Shown here: positions 15,899 to 24,551 of the stretch, in pieces
Numbering within the stretch: the stretch's first letter is position 1
Layout of the letters: each line of letters begins with the position of its first letter
Assembly: GCA_046537975.1 (NCBI GenBank)
Contig: JBKHJR010000021.1
Span: 1-37,257 of the forward strand
Reading direction: 5' to 3'
Length of the DNA: 37,257 nucleotides
Source of the DNA: JAWLDV01 sp046537975
GTDB taxonomy: Bacteria > Desulfobacterota > Desulfobulbia > Desulfobulbales > SURF-16
Notes under the pieces: model-generated
What the model was told of the DNA's origin: nothing
The model's database searches: none
What the model saw: the letters and a program-made list of their open reading frames with translations, nothing else
Translations under genes and position numbers: made by a program

Positions 15899-16627
15899 AT
15901 GGCCGATCATAATAATGTTGTGTCCTGGCTGAGCGTGGCCTTCGTGGCCTCACTGCTGGCCATGCTTCTGCTTCCCCAGCCAGGGCTTGGAAGATCATTT
16001 TTCAGGCATGGACTGGGAATTATCGGATCCGTGCTCATCCTGCTCACTCTCGTCTATCCCTTTCGAAAAAGGATACTCGGGAAAAAAGGCCGGGAAAATC
16101 CAATAACCACACATATAATCTTCGGTTTGCTGGGCCCCATATTGGTGGTTGCTCATTCCGGAGGAGTCTTTACCAGCCTGATCGTCAACCTGGTTTTTCT
16201 GGTCATGATCGGAGTGGTTTTGAGTGGTATCACAGGGTGGTATCTCTATACCCGGATACGAAGGACACTCAGGGAATACAAGCAGGAATCATCCTATCTG
16301 AAGCAGTCGTTCCGGAAAAGGATCAAGGATCTCTCCGCCTCGGATGTGAGGAGTTGCTTCCGTTCTGATCTTGCCCCGGGGGGCTTTGATGAGGAAGCAT
16401 TGGCCCGGGAGGGAGCCAATGCTCCGACCGTGCGGAAATGCCGGGAATTGGAGCAGCTCGTTGAGGCGATCGTAGATGTCGAGGATTACATACAGGTCTA
16501 TGATGTCTCGCAAAGGTTCTTCGGAAAATGGCTGCTGTTCCATTATCACCTGGTCTTCTTCCTGTTCGTCCTCATGGGCAGCCATATTGCAACAGTTGTC
16601 TACTACGGATTGCCATGGTTCTCATGA
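15899..16627 (+). CDS. polytopic membrane protein, probable b-type cytochrome subunit
   Basis: Starts at the ATG at 15899 after GGAGG. The 242-residue protein has membrane helices at about 8-25, 40-55, 68-85, 90-115 and 215-238, with a long charged cytoplasmic segment (residues 118-205) before the last one. His residues are spaced like heme b ligands: THIIFGLLGPILVVAHSGG in the third helix and FHYHLVFFLFVLMGSHI in the last. This supports a diheme b-type quinol-oxidising subunit, though the family is not one I can name. Its stop overlaps the start of the heptaheme cytochrome gene (ATGA), indicating coupled translation. Confidence 0.7.
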   Translation: MADHNNVVSWLSVAFVASLLAMLLLPQPGLGRSFFRHGLGIIGSVLILLTLVYPFRKRILGKKGRENPITTHIIFGLLGPILVVAHSGGVFTSLIVNLVFLVMIGVVLSGITGWYLYTRIRRTLREYKQESSYLKQSFRKRIKDLSASDVRSCFRSDLAPGGFDEEALAREGANAPTVRKCRELEQLVEAIVDVEDYIQVYDVSQRFFGKWLLFHYHLVFFLFVLMGSHIATVVYYGLPWFS

Positions 16628-17241
16628 AAAAAATACTCTCAGGGCTCGTCCTGCTGCTTGCCGCAGGGGGAGCAACTGCCCTGTTTTATTCTGAAGAAGC
16701 GGCCAAGCCGGGGCCTTTGCTGGAAATCCATGGTCAGCTCGCAACCTGCGAAACCTGTCATCAGCCCTGGAAGGGAGTCAGCGATTCCGCCTGCAGGCAA
16801 TGCCATTTTTTCAGCAGCGTCCGGAGGTTGCGTCCGGCAATCCGTTTTCACGAAGCCGGGCGCCATTGTCTCCAATGCCATACCGAACATCAGGGAAGAA
16901 AGGGACAAATTGCAGCCATGGACCATACCCTTCTCCACCCCGATCTGCTGTGTTCACAGTGCCACTTTGATCCCCACGGAGGTCTGTTCGGCCAAAACTG
17001 CCGGGAATGCCACGGTATCACCGGTTGGAATATTGAAAGTTTCCAGCATCCTTCAAGGGAAAGAAAAGATTGCCGGAGGTGTCACAAGGCCCCGCAGTCT
17101 CATCGGGCCTCCGGATTTAAAAAGCGCATTCTGCAAACGCATGAGCGGGTTTTCCCCGATGAGGAAGCCATCGTTATCAAAGACTGCTGGCGTTGTCATA
17201 TAACCCACGATTGGAGACATCTCTTGATGGAACACGAATAA
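16624..17241 (+). CDS. heptaheme c-type cytochrome
   Basis: A 205-residue protein with an N-terminal hydrophobic signal/anchor (ILSGLVLLLAAGGATALF) and seven CXXCH motifs: CETCH, CRQCH, CLQCH, CSQCH, CRECH, CRRCH and CWRCH. Extra His residues such as HTEHQG, DPHGG and HKAPQSH probably complete bis-His ligation. It should act as a periplasmic electron carrier attached to the membrane, receiving electrons from the b-type subunit encoded just upstream with a four-base overlap. The three-gene module ends here; the next gene is convergent. Confidence 0.85.
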   Translation: MKKILSGLVLLLAAGGATALFYSEEAAKPGPLLEIHGQLATCETCHQPWKGVSDSACRQCHFFSSVRRLRPAIRFHEAGRHCLQCHTEHQGRKGQIAAMDHTLLHPDLLCSQCHFDPHGGLFGQNCRECHGITGWNIESFQHPSRERKDCRRCHKAPQSHRASGFKKRILQTHERVFPDEEAIVIKDCWRCHITHDWRHLLMEHE

Positions 17242-17288
17242 GAAAATTCCTCTCAGGAAGATTCTGCTGCCCCCGTAATGTTAATCTC

Positions 17289-19733
17289 TCAGTCTTTATC
17301 CTTTTTTTCGGATTGACCGCCACCCCCGCCGAAATCTTTTGCTTTTGCCGCAAGGTCATTGATTCTCTCCTGAACCGCCCGGTTTACGGTATTTTCAGGA
17401 TAGATCCCGTCTTCCCGGCATACCCCGGCCTCGACTCCGGTGAGGAGTTCGATCCCTTCCTCGATAGAGGAAACCGCATAGATGTGAAACTGACCTTGCT
17501 CTACCGCCTCGATTATTTCTTCGTTAAGCATAAGATGTTTCATATTACTTTGGGGAATAATAACTCCCTGCTTGTCATTCAGTCCCATCAGTTTACAGAC
17601 CCGGAAGAAACCTTCAATCTTTTCATTAACTCCCCCGATGGCCTGAATCTCTCCATGCTGGTTGACCGAGCCGGTTACCGCCAGGTCCTGGCGTAACGGA
17701 TAACCCGAAAGGCTGGACAGCAGGGCGTAGAGTTCGGCGGAAGCGGCACTGTCTCCCTCGATCCCCTCATATAGCTGTTCAAAGGCGATACTTGCTGAAA
17801 TTGCCATGGGCATTTCAGTAGCATATTTCTGTCCCAGGTATCCGGCCAGAATCATGGTTCCCTTGTTGTATATGGGGCCTGAAAGTTTGGCTTCCCGGTC
17901 GATGTTTACCACGCCGCTGGTGCCTACGCTGGTGCGGGCGGTGATCCGGGAAGGCTTGCCGAACATGTAATCGCCCAGCGGCAGTACGGAGAGACCGTTG
18001 ACCTGGCCATTGGCTTCGCCCCGGGTATCAATGAGTATGGTGCCTTCAGAGATCATTTCCCGGAGGCGTTCTTCAATGCGGTTTGAACGATAGATTTTTT
18101 GGTCAATCGCTTTTTGAACATCCCCGGCTTCCACGAACTCGTTGCCGTTTTTGCCGGACCAGTAGCTGGCCTGCCGGACCAGATCCACGATATCGCCGAA
18201 TTTGGTGGACAGTTTCTGCTGATGGGAGGCCTGGCGGGCACCATGTTCGACCACTTTCGCCACCCCTCCAGGGGCAAAATGTCGTAGATCCTCTTCCCGG
18301 CATACCATACTGATAAATTGGGCAATTTTCTGCGGTGTTTCCTGCTCCCAGTCCATTCTGGTATCAAAATCAGCTTTGACCTTGAAAAGCTCCTGAAAAT
18401 CAAAATCATAATGGTAGAGCATATAATAGATCAGCGGATCGCCGATCAGCACGACTTTGATGTTTAAGGGGATCGGCTCCGGTTCCAGGGTACGGGTGGT
18501 CATCATTCCGTATACTTCCCCCATGCTTTCGGTGAATACCTCCTCGTTCCTGAGGGAGCGTTTCATTACCTGCCAGGCCAGGGGCTTGCTCAGCAGATCA
18601 AAAGCATCAATGATCAGATAGCCGCCGTTGGCCCTCTGCAGAGAACCGTTTTTAATCATCCTGAAGTTGGTGACCAGAGTGCCGAACTGTCCCTGGTGTT
18701 CGATACGGCCGATAAGGTTGGGACCGATAGGATTTTTTTCATAAATAACCGGGGCCCCCTCTGTTTTGCTGTTGTCCACCAAAAGATTACCCCGGTATTC
18801 ATCGAAAGAGGGCTGCTGACCGCCGGAAATCATGGTCATGGCCATCTTCTTCTGTTCCGGTGCTTCCTCCATCTGTTTAATCTGTTTGAAGGTCTGGACG
18901 TTTTTGAGGAGATTATCCTTGGCATTGGTCAGGAATTCGACCACCTGCTCGAAATCGGAATATTTTTCTTTCAGCTCATTAATCAGATGATCGACGGCAA
19001 AGCCTATGACTCTCCGATCCAGTTCGCGGCTTCGCTCCTTGCCTTCTTTCTGAATCTGTTCAACCTGGTGCATGGTTTCCCGCATTTCTTTTTCCAGTTC
19101 CTGATGGTCTTCTTCGATTTTTTTCTGTTCGTCTTCATTCAGTTCCGCTACCTGATCAGGACTCAAGGCTTCTCCTTCTCTTACCGGAGCCAGAATCAGA
19201 CCCTGCGGCGACTGCATCAGCCTGAAATTTCGTTCCCGCGCTTTTTCATGTAATTTCTGGAATAGTTCGGAACCCTTTTCCTGATATTCGTTCTGCAGTT
19301 TCTGCTGCTCCTCTTTGTATTCCTTGGATTCAAAAGCCCCGGGAACTTCCGTTTTCAATTCCTCCACCAGATTATCCAGATCGTCGGTCAGCTCCCGGCC
19401 CTTACCTGCCGGCAGGCGGATAGCCCTGGGTTTGTCAGGATCTTCGAAGTTGTTGACATAGAGCCAGTCATCCGGGACCGGGCGCTTTCTGGCATCCTGG
19501 ACCAGATACTTGTGGATGGTGGTTGTCTTTCCGGTGCCTGTTGGTCCTAAAGCAAACATGTGATAGCCGTGACTTTTAATTTCAACGCCAAAGGATACGG
19601 CACCCAGGGCCCTGTCCTGACCAATGATATTTTCGAGCGCTTCTATTTCTCCGGTATTTGCGAACTTGAATTCGTTGGGATCGCAAGTATGGCGTAACTG
19701 TTCCACTTGCAGTTCATTATAATTTTCCGGCAT
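17289..19733 (-). CDS. Lon-like (LonB/AAA-type) ATP-dependent protease
   Basis: An 814-residue protein with Walker A GPTGTGKTTT near residue 63, a long charged coiled-coil-like insertion (about residues 135-290, many Glu/Lys/Gln), GGYLIIDAFDLL as a Walker-B-like strand, and a C-terminal S16 peptidase domain: GDSAASAELYALLSSLSG with the catalytic Ser and GGVNEKIEGFF with the catalytic Lys. It corresponds to the bacterial Lon-related proteases without the classical Lon N-terminal domain. It presumably degrades misfolded or regulatory proteins. The ATG is preceded by GGAGGG. It is a single gene, convergent with the heptaheme module. Confidence 0.9.
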   Translation of the reverse strand: MPENYNELQVEQLRHTCDPNEFKFANTGEIEALENIIGQDRALGAVSFGVEIKSHGYHMFALGPTGTGKTTTIHKYLVQDARKRPVPDDWLYVNNFEDPDKPRAIRLPAGKGRELTDDLDNLVEELKTEVPGAFESKEYKEEQQKLQNEYQEKGSELFQKLHEKARERNFRLMQSPQGLILAPVREGEALSPDQVAELNEDEQKKIEEDHQELEKEMRETMHQVEQIQKEGKERSRELDRRVIGFAVDHLINELKEKYSDFEQVVEFLTNAKDNLLKNVQTFKQIKQMEEAPEQKKMAMTMISGGQQPSFDEYRGNLLVDNSKTEGAPVIYEKNPIGPNLIGRIEHQGQFGTLVTNFRMIKNGSLQRANGGYLIIDAFDLLSKPLAWQVMKRSLRNEEVFTESMGEVYGMMTTRTLEPEPIPLNIKVVLIGDPLIYYMLYHYDFDFQELFKVKADFDTRMDWEQETPQKIAQFISMVCREEDLRHFAPGGVAKVVEHGARQASHQQKLSTKFGDIVDLVRQASYWSGKNGNEFVEAGDVQKAIDQKIYRSNRIEERLREMISEGTILIDTRGEANGQVNGLSVLPLGDYMFGKPSRITARTSVGTSGVVNIDREAKLSGPIYNKGTMILAGYLGQKYATEMPMAISASIAFEQLYEGIEGDSAASAELYALLSSLSGYPLRQDLAVTGSVNQHGEIQAIGGVNEKIEGFFRVCKLMGLNDKQGVIIPQSNMKHLMLNEEIIEAVEQGQFHIYAVSSIEEGIELLTGVEAGVCREDGIYPENTVNRAVQERINDLAAKAKDFGGGGGQSEKKDKD

Positions 19734-19941
19734 TCTTTTCCCTCCTGTAGGCTTTTTTGTTTATCAAATCATTTCTTTAATTTTAATTTTCCGGAGATCC
19801 AATGTAGCGGTAATTCCGGTACGGATATTCTGTATTCCCGGCCGAAAAGATCCAGCCAGGCACTTGTTTTCTCAGAAGTAAGCAGCCAACGAGCACATCC
19901 GGAACAGCAGAGCCAGGAAAGCGTCAAAATCTGCTGTGTTT

Positions 19942-20343
19942 TCATTCTGCTTTATCTCTGTGAGGAGCATTTTTAAATTCAAGAATGTATTCCACTTTTA
20001 CATCAAACTCTCTTTCCACCTGGGGAGTCTCTGCAGGTTTGGATTCACCGGTAAAACCGTCCTGCATACCGACTTCCTTTATGTTTATTACCGTACCGAT
20101 CAATTGATGTCCGGTATTGGTGTTTTTATCCCATGACACAATGGAAATAGCCGGATTTTTATCTATATTGTTAACAGTGCCCGGACAGAACCATTCGGTC
20201 AAATTCACCATATTGTCAGATTCTACTGTCAGTTTTTTGGCGATTGAAATATGAGGGATTCCTTTATCATCAGCAGTAGCAACCCAGACAAATCCGGTCT
20301 TTTCAAAGATGGCAGCTGCTTCTTTTATTCTTTCTGGATTCAT
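19942..20343 (-). CDS. pyridoxamine 5'-phosphate oxidase-family flavoprotein
   Basis: A 133-residue split-barrel protein: FEKTGFVWVATADDKGIPHI is the first barrel strand pair, then NNIDKNPAISIVSWD, a typical FMN-site region. It differs clearly from the PPOX-type protein at 12222. The ATG at 20343 is used because GAGG lies suitably upstream; a TTG six bases earlier is less likely. The substrate is unknown. It is an isolated gene; the 200 bases between it and the Lon-like gene hold nothing recognisable. Confidence 0.8.
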   Translation of the reverse strand: MNPERIKEAAAIFEKTGFVWVATADDKGIPHISIAKKLTVESDNMVNLTEWFCPGTVNNIDKNPAISIVSWDKNTNTGHQLIGTVINIKEVGMQDGFTGESKPAETPQVEREFDVKVEYILEFKNAPHRDKAE

Positions 20344-20548
20344 CTTCAACCTCTTTCATTTTTGCTTATGATATCTTTTTTTTAACCTTCCCGAATCTTA
20401 TATATCAAAAGGATAGCAAAAGATGTGCTTCCAGGTAAAAAAGAAAGTCATCTTTATTTGTTATTAAAATTGATTTCATTTTAGTATAAAATCCAACCGC
20501 ATCCTCATCAAAAACACAAGATTGCATAAATAAGGAAACGGAATACTT

Positions 20549-21751
20549 ATGGATGGCACCCGATTAATAGTGGCGGGAAGTTTTATCGACGGCAGCGGCG
20601 CAGATGTGCGCAGGAAGGTCTTTCTGGCGGTAAAGGACGGTATTATTACCGCCATTGGCCCTGCAGCAGACCTCCCCTGCAATGAGGGTGGAGGGATCGA
20701 TGACTTCTCGCACTGCACCATTGTCCCGGCGCTGGTTGACTGCAGTGTCTCCCTGTCGCGATCACCATCCGTGGACAGGAGGGTGAGGTTATCCGCTGAA
20801 GAGGCCGACCCTGCGGAAAAGGCAGCCATGCTGGAGCAGCATGTCAGCTACTGTCATGTACACGGAGTGCTGGGAGTGGCTGACAGCGATGATACAACCG
20901 GCCTGGTGAAACGTTACCGGGAGGGCAGGGGGCAGGGGGGCATAATTGACATTCGGACATCAGGCAGTCTCTGCCGGAGCAGCCGGGATTGGGGAGCAGG
21001 CAGCCAGGCAGATCGTGATTTTCTAAAGATCGGTTATTCCGGCAATATTGAAGACGAGGAAGCGCCGTCCCCCCGGCTCAGCTATGAGGACCTGTGCCGC
21101 ATTCTGCAGAACAGGGGTGGGAAAAAGGCGGTAGTGGTGGCCAATGGCCGGCGGCAGGTAGAGGAGGCCCTTCAGGCGGGCTGTGATGCCATTGAACAGG
21201 GATACGATATGGGTGAGGATAATCTCAGGAGAATGGCGGAGAAGGGTGTGCTCTGGATTCCCAGCGCACTGCGGGCCAGGAATGCCCTGGATGGATCGGG
21301 GACCGGCGGGGATGTGTGCTGCCGTTTCTCTCAGCGTTATGTGGCACCGGGAAAACCGGTCCCCGGAGCGGAGGCTTTCTGGAAAAAAAAGCTCGCCGAG
21401 CAACTGGCGCAGTTGCGGTTAGCCGGGAAATTGGGGGTGACAACGGCTGTGGGAACCGGTGCCGGCAGTGTAGGCATAATCCATGGCGAGTCAGTGGTAG
21501 AGGAGATGAAACTGTTCATCAAGGCCGGCTATTCACTGGAGGAGACCACCAGGTGCGCCTCTGAAAACGGGGCCGGATTCTTTGGCATGGAGGGGCCGGG
21601 AATGCTTGCTGCCGGTCGGAAAGCAACATTCCTGATTGCCAGGGGCACGGTGAAACAGCTGCCGAGAAAACTTTCCTATCTGGAAGGCATCTATGTTAAC
21701 GGCGCACCCAGCATCACATATAGTAAAGATCCCGTCAGGACGGCGTTATAG
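20549..21751 (+). CDS. amidohydrolase-fold protein lacking the metal-binding HxH
   Basis: The 400-residue protein follows the plan of cyclic amidohydrolases: an N-terminal beta part (VAGSFIDGSGADVRRKVFL, then AVKDGIITAIGP), a TIM-barrel region, and a C-terminal return to the beta part (PGMLAAGRKATFLIARGT, YVNGAPS). Where active members have PGLIDxHxH this one reads VPALVDCSVSLS, and the later barrel His is replaced in DAIEQGYDM. It therefore probably lacks the usual binuclear metal site and may be a non-catalytic or divergent homologue. No start problem: the ATG follows AAGGAAACGG. It stands alone upstream of nrfH. Confidence 0.75.
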   Translation: MDGTRLIVAGSFIDGSGADVRRKVFLAVKDGIITAIGPAADLPCNEGGGIDDFSHCTIVPALVDCSVSLSRSPSVDRRVRLSAEEADPAEKAAMLEQHVSYCHVHGVLGVADSDDTTGLVKRYREGRGQGGIIDIRTSGSLCRSSRDWGAGSQADRDFLKIGYSGNIEDEEAPSPRLSYEDLCRILQNRGGKKAVVVANGRRQVEEALQAGCDAIEQGYDMGEDNLRRMAEKGVLWIPSALRARNALDGSGTGGDVCCRFSQRYVAPGKPVPGAEAFWKKKLAEQLAQLRLAGKLGVTTAVGTGAGSVGIIHGESVVEEMKLFIKAGYSLEETTRCASENGAGFFGMEGPGMLAAGRKATFLIARGTVKQLPRKLSYLEGIYVNGAPSITYSKDPVRTAL

Positions 21752-21868
21752 TAGGGCTCTGCACCGCCGCCTGCAAGAGTATCCGGATGCTGGTACTCAC
21801 TTTCAGGAAGGATTCACTATAACCTTAGCACAGCTTCTGCTAAAATTTAAGTAAGGAGAATTGATGTC

Positions 21869-21898
21869 TTGACATCTCGAGGACTTACTGTAGATAAT
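21869..21898 (+). promoter_or_regulatory. sigma-70-type promoter candidate for nrfHA
   Basis: TTGACA (21869-21874) and GATAAT (21893-21898) are separated by 18 bases, about 50 bases before the nrfH start codon. No obvious regulator-binding palindrome was seen around it. Confidence 0.4.
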
Positions 21899-21950
21899 TT
21901 AGTTATTGGTTTTATGCAGCGCTCAATCTATGAAGGAAGGAGGTTGTCCA

Positions 21951-22415
21951 ATGATCAGCCCCAAAAGGAAAAGGATTGGCTTGTACGGTTTAGCCTTCCT
22001 CGGAGCTGCGATTGTGGTCGCGGTTTTTATGATGGTGGGACCACCCGGTCTTTTGGCAAAATCGGAAAAACCCGGCTTTTGCGCCGGCTGCCACGTTATG
22101 GAGGCCGAGTATGAAGCTTGGTCCCATTCCGGGGCCCATCGTCGCGAGTCATGCGTGGAGTGCCATCTGCCCAATCGCAATGTGGCCGCGCACTATGTCT
22201 GGAAGAGCATTGACGGCGTTAAGGATGCCCTGGTCTTTTATTCCGGCCGGGTGCCGGAACGGATCGTGATCAGCGAGCATGGCAAGGAGGTGGTGCAGGA
22301 CAACTGCATCAGGTGCCATGAGACCACGGTCGACCACATTAACCAGGATCGTCTCTGCTGGGACTGTCACCGGCGGATCAGTCACCGCGCTACCGGCGTC
22401 AGACAAACCCTGTAA
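21951..22415 (+). CDS. nrfH: NrfH, tetraheme quinol dehydrogenase of nitrite reductase
   Basis: Starting at the ATG at 21951 (GGAGG eight bases upstream) gives 154 residues: a single membrane anchor (GLAFLGAAIVVAVFMMVGPP) and four heme motifs, CAGCH, CVECH, CIRCH and CWDCH, as in the NapC/NirT/NrfH family. NrfH oxidises menaquinol and passes electrons to NrfA on the periplasmic face. The first motif CAGCHVME fits NrfH, in which a Met near heme 1 serves as ligand. nrfA follows 34 bases later on the same strand. Confidence 0.92.
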   Translation: MISPKRKRIGLYGLAFLGAAIVVAVFMMVGPPGLLAKSEKPGFCAGCHVMEAEYEAWSHSGAHRRESCVECHLPNRNVAAHYVWKSIDGVKDALVFYSGRVPERIVISEHGKEVVQDNCIRCHETTVDHINQDRLCWDCHRRISHRATGVRQTL

Positions 22416-22449
22416 ACCAATGAATACTGTATACATGGAGGAGAAGAGT

Positions 22450-23934
22450 ATGAAGAAGATCGTATTACCAATGGTTCTCTTGGCTGCAGGTGGATTGCTG
22501 TTAACCGGCTGCAATCAGCCGGAAAAGGTGGAGGCGGTTAAGCCGGTGGAGATCGCCGATGGCGAAATTGACCCTGCTGAATGGGGCAAGGCCTATCCTG
22601 TCCACTATGACCTCTGGAAAAAGACCGCCGAGCCTACCGAGCCCGGCAAGAGTAAGTACAAAAGGGGTTTTGACGCCGACCATATCACCTATGACAAGCT
22701 CTCTGAATATCCTTATATGGCCCTGCTTTTCAATGGCTGGGGTTTTGGGGTTGAATACAACGAGCCGCGCGGCCATGCCTATATGCTCACTGACCAGCTG
22801 GAGATCGATTCTTCCCGGCTCGGTGCCGGCGGCGTCTGTCTGACCTGTAAGACCCCTTATGCCTCCAAGTTAGAAAAGGAGATGGGTTTCGACTATTACA
22901 GCAAGCCCTGGTCCGAGGTGCACGACATGATCCCGGAAGAACACGAGGAGCTGGGGGTAGCCTGTATCGACTGCCATGATAATGATGGTATGGCCCTGAC
23001 CCTGTCCCGCGAGTTCACCCTGGGCAAGGCCCTGGAGACCATCGGGGTGGACCGCGATGAGATCTCTCATCAGGAAATGCGCAGTCTGGTCTGCGCCCAG
23101 TGCCATGTGACCTATAACATCGAAAAGGATGCTGATATGAAATCCACCGGTGTCTATTTCCCCTGGCAGGGCAGCAGCTGGGGGGATATCTCGGTGGAAA
23201 ATATTATCGAGCAGATTCGTTCCGATGACTCCGTGCGGGAGTGGACCCAGAGCGTGACCGGTTATAAAATGCCTTTCATGCGTCATCCCGAGTTTGAACT
23301 CTTCTCACGCGACAGCGTTCACTGGAAGGCCGGGGTCTCCTGTGCCGACTGCCATATGCCCTACACCAAGGTGGGCGCCAACAAGGTTTCCGACCATCGG
23401 GTCACCAGCCCGCTCAAGAATGATATGAAGGCCTGTCAGCAATGTCACTCCGAAAGTCCTGAGTGGTTGCGTGAACAGGTTTTTGCCATCCAGGATCGCA
23501 TAGTTTCCCTGATGATCCGCTCCGGCTATGCCACTGCCACGACGGCCAAGCTCATTGAGAAGGTTCATGAGGTGCAGGAGGAGGGTAAGGACGTTGATCA
23601 GGGACTCTATGAAAATGCCAAGGATTTCTATATGGAGGCCTTCTTCCGCAGCCTCTATATCGGCGCGGAAAACTCCGTGGGCTTCCATAACCCCACTGAG
23701 GCCATGCGCATCCTCGGAGATTCCACCGCCTTTGCCATGAAGGCTGAAGGGCTTCTGCGTCAGGCCTTGACCAGGGCGGATGTGGATGTCCCTGAAACAG
23801 TGAATCTGGAGCTTGACAAATACCTCAATGAGCGGGGTAAGAAGAATATCTCCTTCCAGGAAGATGTGATGATCACTGATCCTTTTGGAATACAGGACAG
23901 GCTGATTGATGTGGAGTTAAACAGCAGCAAATAA
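22450..23934 (+). CDS. nrfA: NrfA, pentaheme ammonia-forming nitrite reductase
   Basis: The start is the ATG at 22450, ten bases after GGAG. The 494-residue precursor has a lipoprotein signal (GGLLLTGC, lipid-attachment Cys at 21). The catalytic heme site CLTCK (about residue 130, Lys as ligand) and four CXXCH sites (CIDCH, CAQCH, CADCH, CQQCH) make five hemes. YKMPFMRHPEFELFSRDSVH and CADCHMPYTKVGANKVSDHR contain the conserved active-site region. It reduces nitrite by six electrons to ammonium, and is active on NO and hydroxylamine. A terminator follows. Lipid anchoring is as seen in some Desulfobacterota NrfA. Confidence 0.95.
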   Translation: MKKIVLPMVLLAAGGLLLTGCNQPEKVEAVKPVEIADGEIDPAEWGKAYPVHYDLWKKTAEPTEPGKSKYKRGFDADHITYDKLSEYPYMALLFNGWGFGVEYNEPRGHAYMLTDQLEIDSSRLGAGGVCLTCKTPYASKLEKEMGFDYYSKPWSEVHDMIPEEHEELGVACIDCHDNDGMALTLSREFTLGKALETIGVDRDEISHQEMRSLVCAQCHVTYNIEKDADMKSTGVYFPWQGSSWGDISVENIIEQIRSDDSVREWTQSVTGYKMPFMRHPEFELFSRDSVHWKAGVSCADCHMPYTKVGANKVSDHRVTSPLKNDMKACQQCHSESPEWLREQVFAIQDRIVSLMIRSGYATATTAKLIEKVHEVQEEGKDVDQGLYENAKDFYMEAFFRSLYIGAENSVGFHNPTEAMRILGDSTAFAMKAEGLLRQALTRADVDVPETVNLELDKYLNERGKKNISFQEDVMITDPFGIQDRLIDVELNSSK

Positions 23935-23962
23935 TCTGTCCTCTGTATAACCAGTTAGTCAT

Positions 23963-23998
23963 CCCCTGCCCGGGTTTCCCGATCCGGGCGGGGTTTTT
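23963..23998 (+). terminator. rho-independent terminator after nrfA
   Basis: CCCCTGCCCGG and CCGGGCGGGG form a strong GC stem with one T bulge and a ten-base loop, followed directly by TTTTT. It lies 29 bases past the nrfA stop. Confidence 0.8.
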
Positions 23999-24023
23999 AA
24001 TTAAATAATTAACCAACAGACCC

Positions 24024-24551
24024 TTAAATGTTTTTTTTCTCAAAAAATATAAACAATCCGACTGTTAAAAGGATAAAAACAGGAATGACAAGCCAGTGAT
24101 TCACCCCCAACACACCAGGTAAAGTAATCTCGCCCATGTTACCCAATGCCAGCAGGCTCTTTTTCATTACGGGATAAGTCTCGGCATACAAGGCTGCTCC
24201 CGCAAGCATTCCAAGTACGCCCCACAGACCGTCCCAACGTCCTTCACCTATGGCACCGATGGATGTGGCCGGACAATAACCCAACAGACCCCAGCCGATT
24301 CCGAAAAGCAGGCCGCCTACAATTGTGCCCCCCAGAATTGTTGGCTTTATTGACAGTTCAGCAACACCGAAATCATGAAGCAGATAGATTCCCACGGTTC
24401 CGACAAGGATGGCTGTAAGCAGGAATTTTACAATTGTCATGTCCATAAGGCGCAAGGCTCCGATTTGTTTATCATAACGTAAAACGTAACCTCGCTGGAG
24501 AAAGAAACCGAAAAGAATACCCGTGATAAGTCCATAAATGAGCTGGTTCAT
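24024..24551 (-). CDS. YeeE/YedE-family transporter half, second subunit
   Basis: A 175-residue membrane protein with about five helices: GLITGILFGFFLQRG near the start, GGLLFGIGWGLLGYCPATSIG in the middle and GVNHWLVIPVFILLTVGLFIFF at the end. GYCPATS is the signature thiol motif of YeeE/YedE proteins, which take up thiosulfate or are associated with selenium. Its ATG overlaps the stop of the first half gene (ATGA), so the two halves are translated together. It keeps an ordinary Cys, in contrast to the first half. Convergent with nrfA. Confidence 0.85.
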   Translation of the reverse strand: MNQLIYGLITGILFGFFLQRGYVLRYDKQIGALRLMDMTIVKFLLTAILVGTVGIYLLHDFGVAELSIKPTILGGTIVGGLLFGIGWGLLGYCPATSIGAIGEGRWDGLWGVLGMLAGAALYAETYPVMKKSLLALGNMGEITLPGVLGVNHWLVIPVFILLTVGLFIFFEKKNI

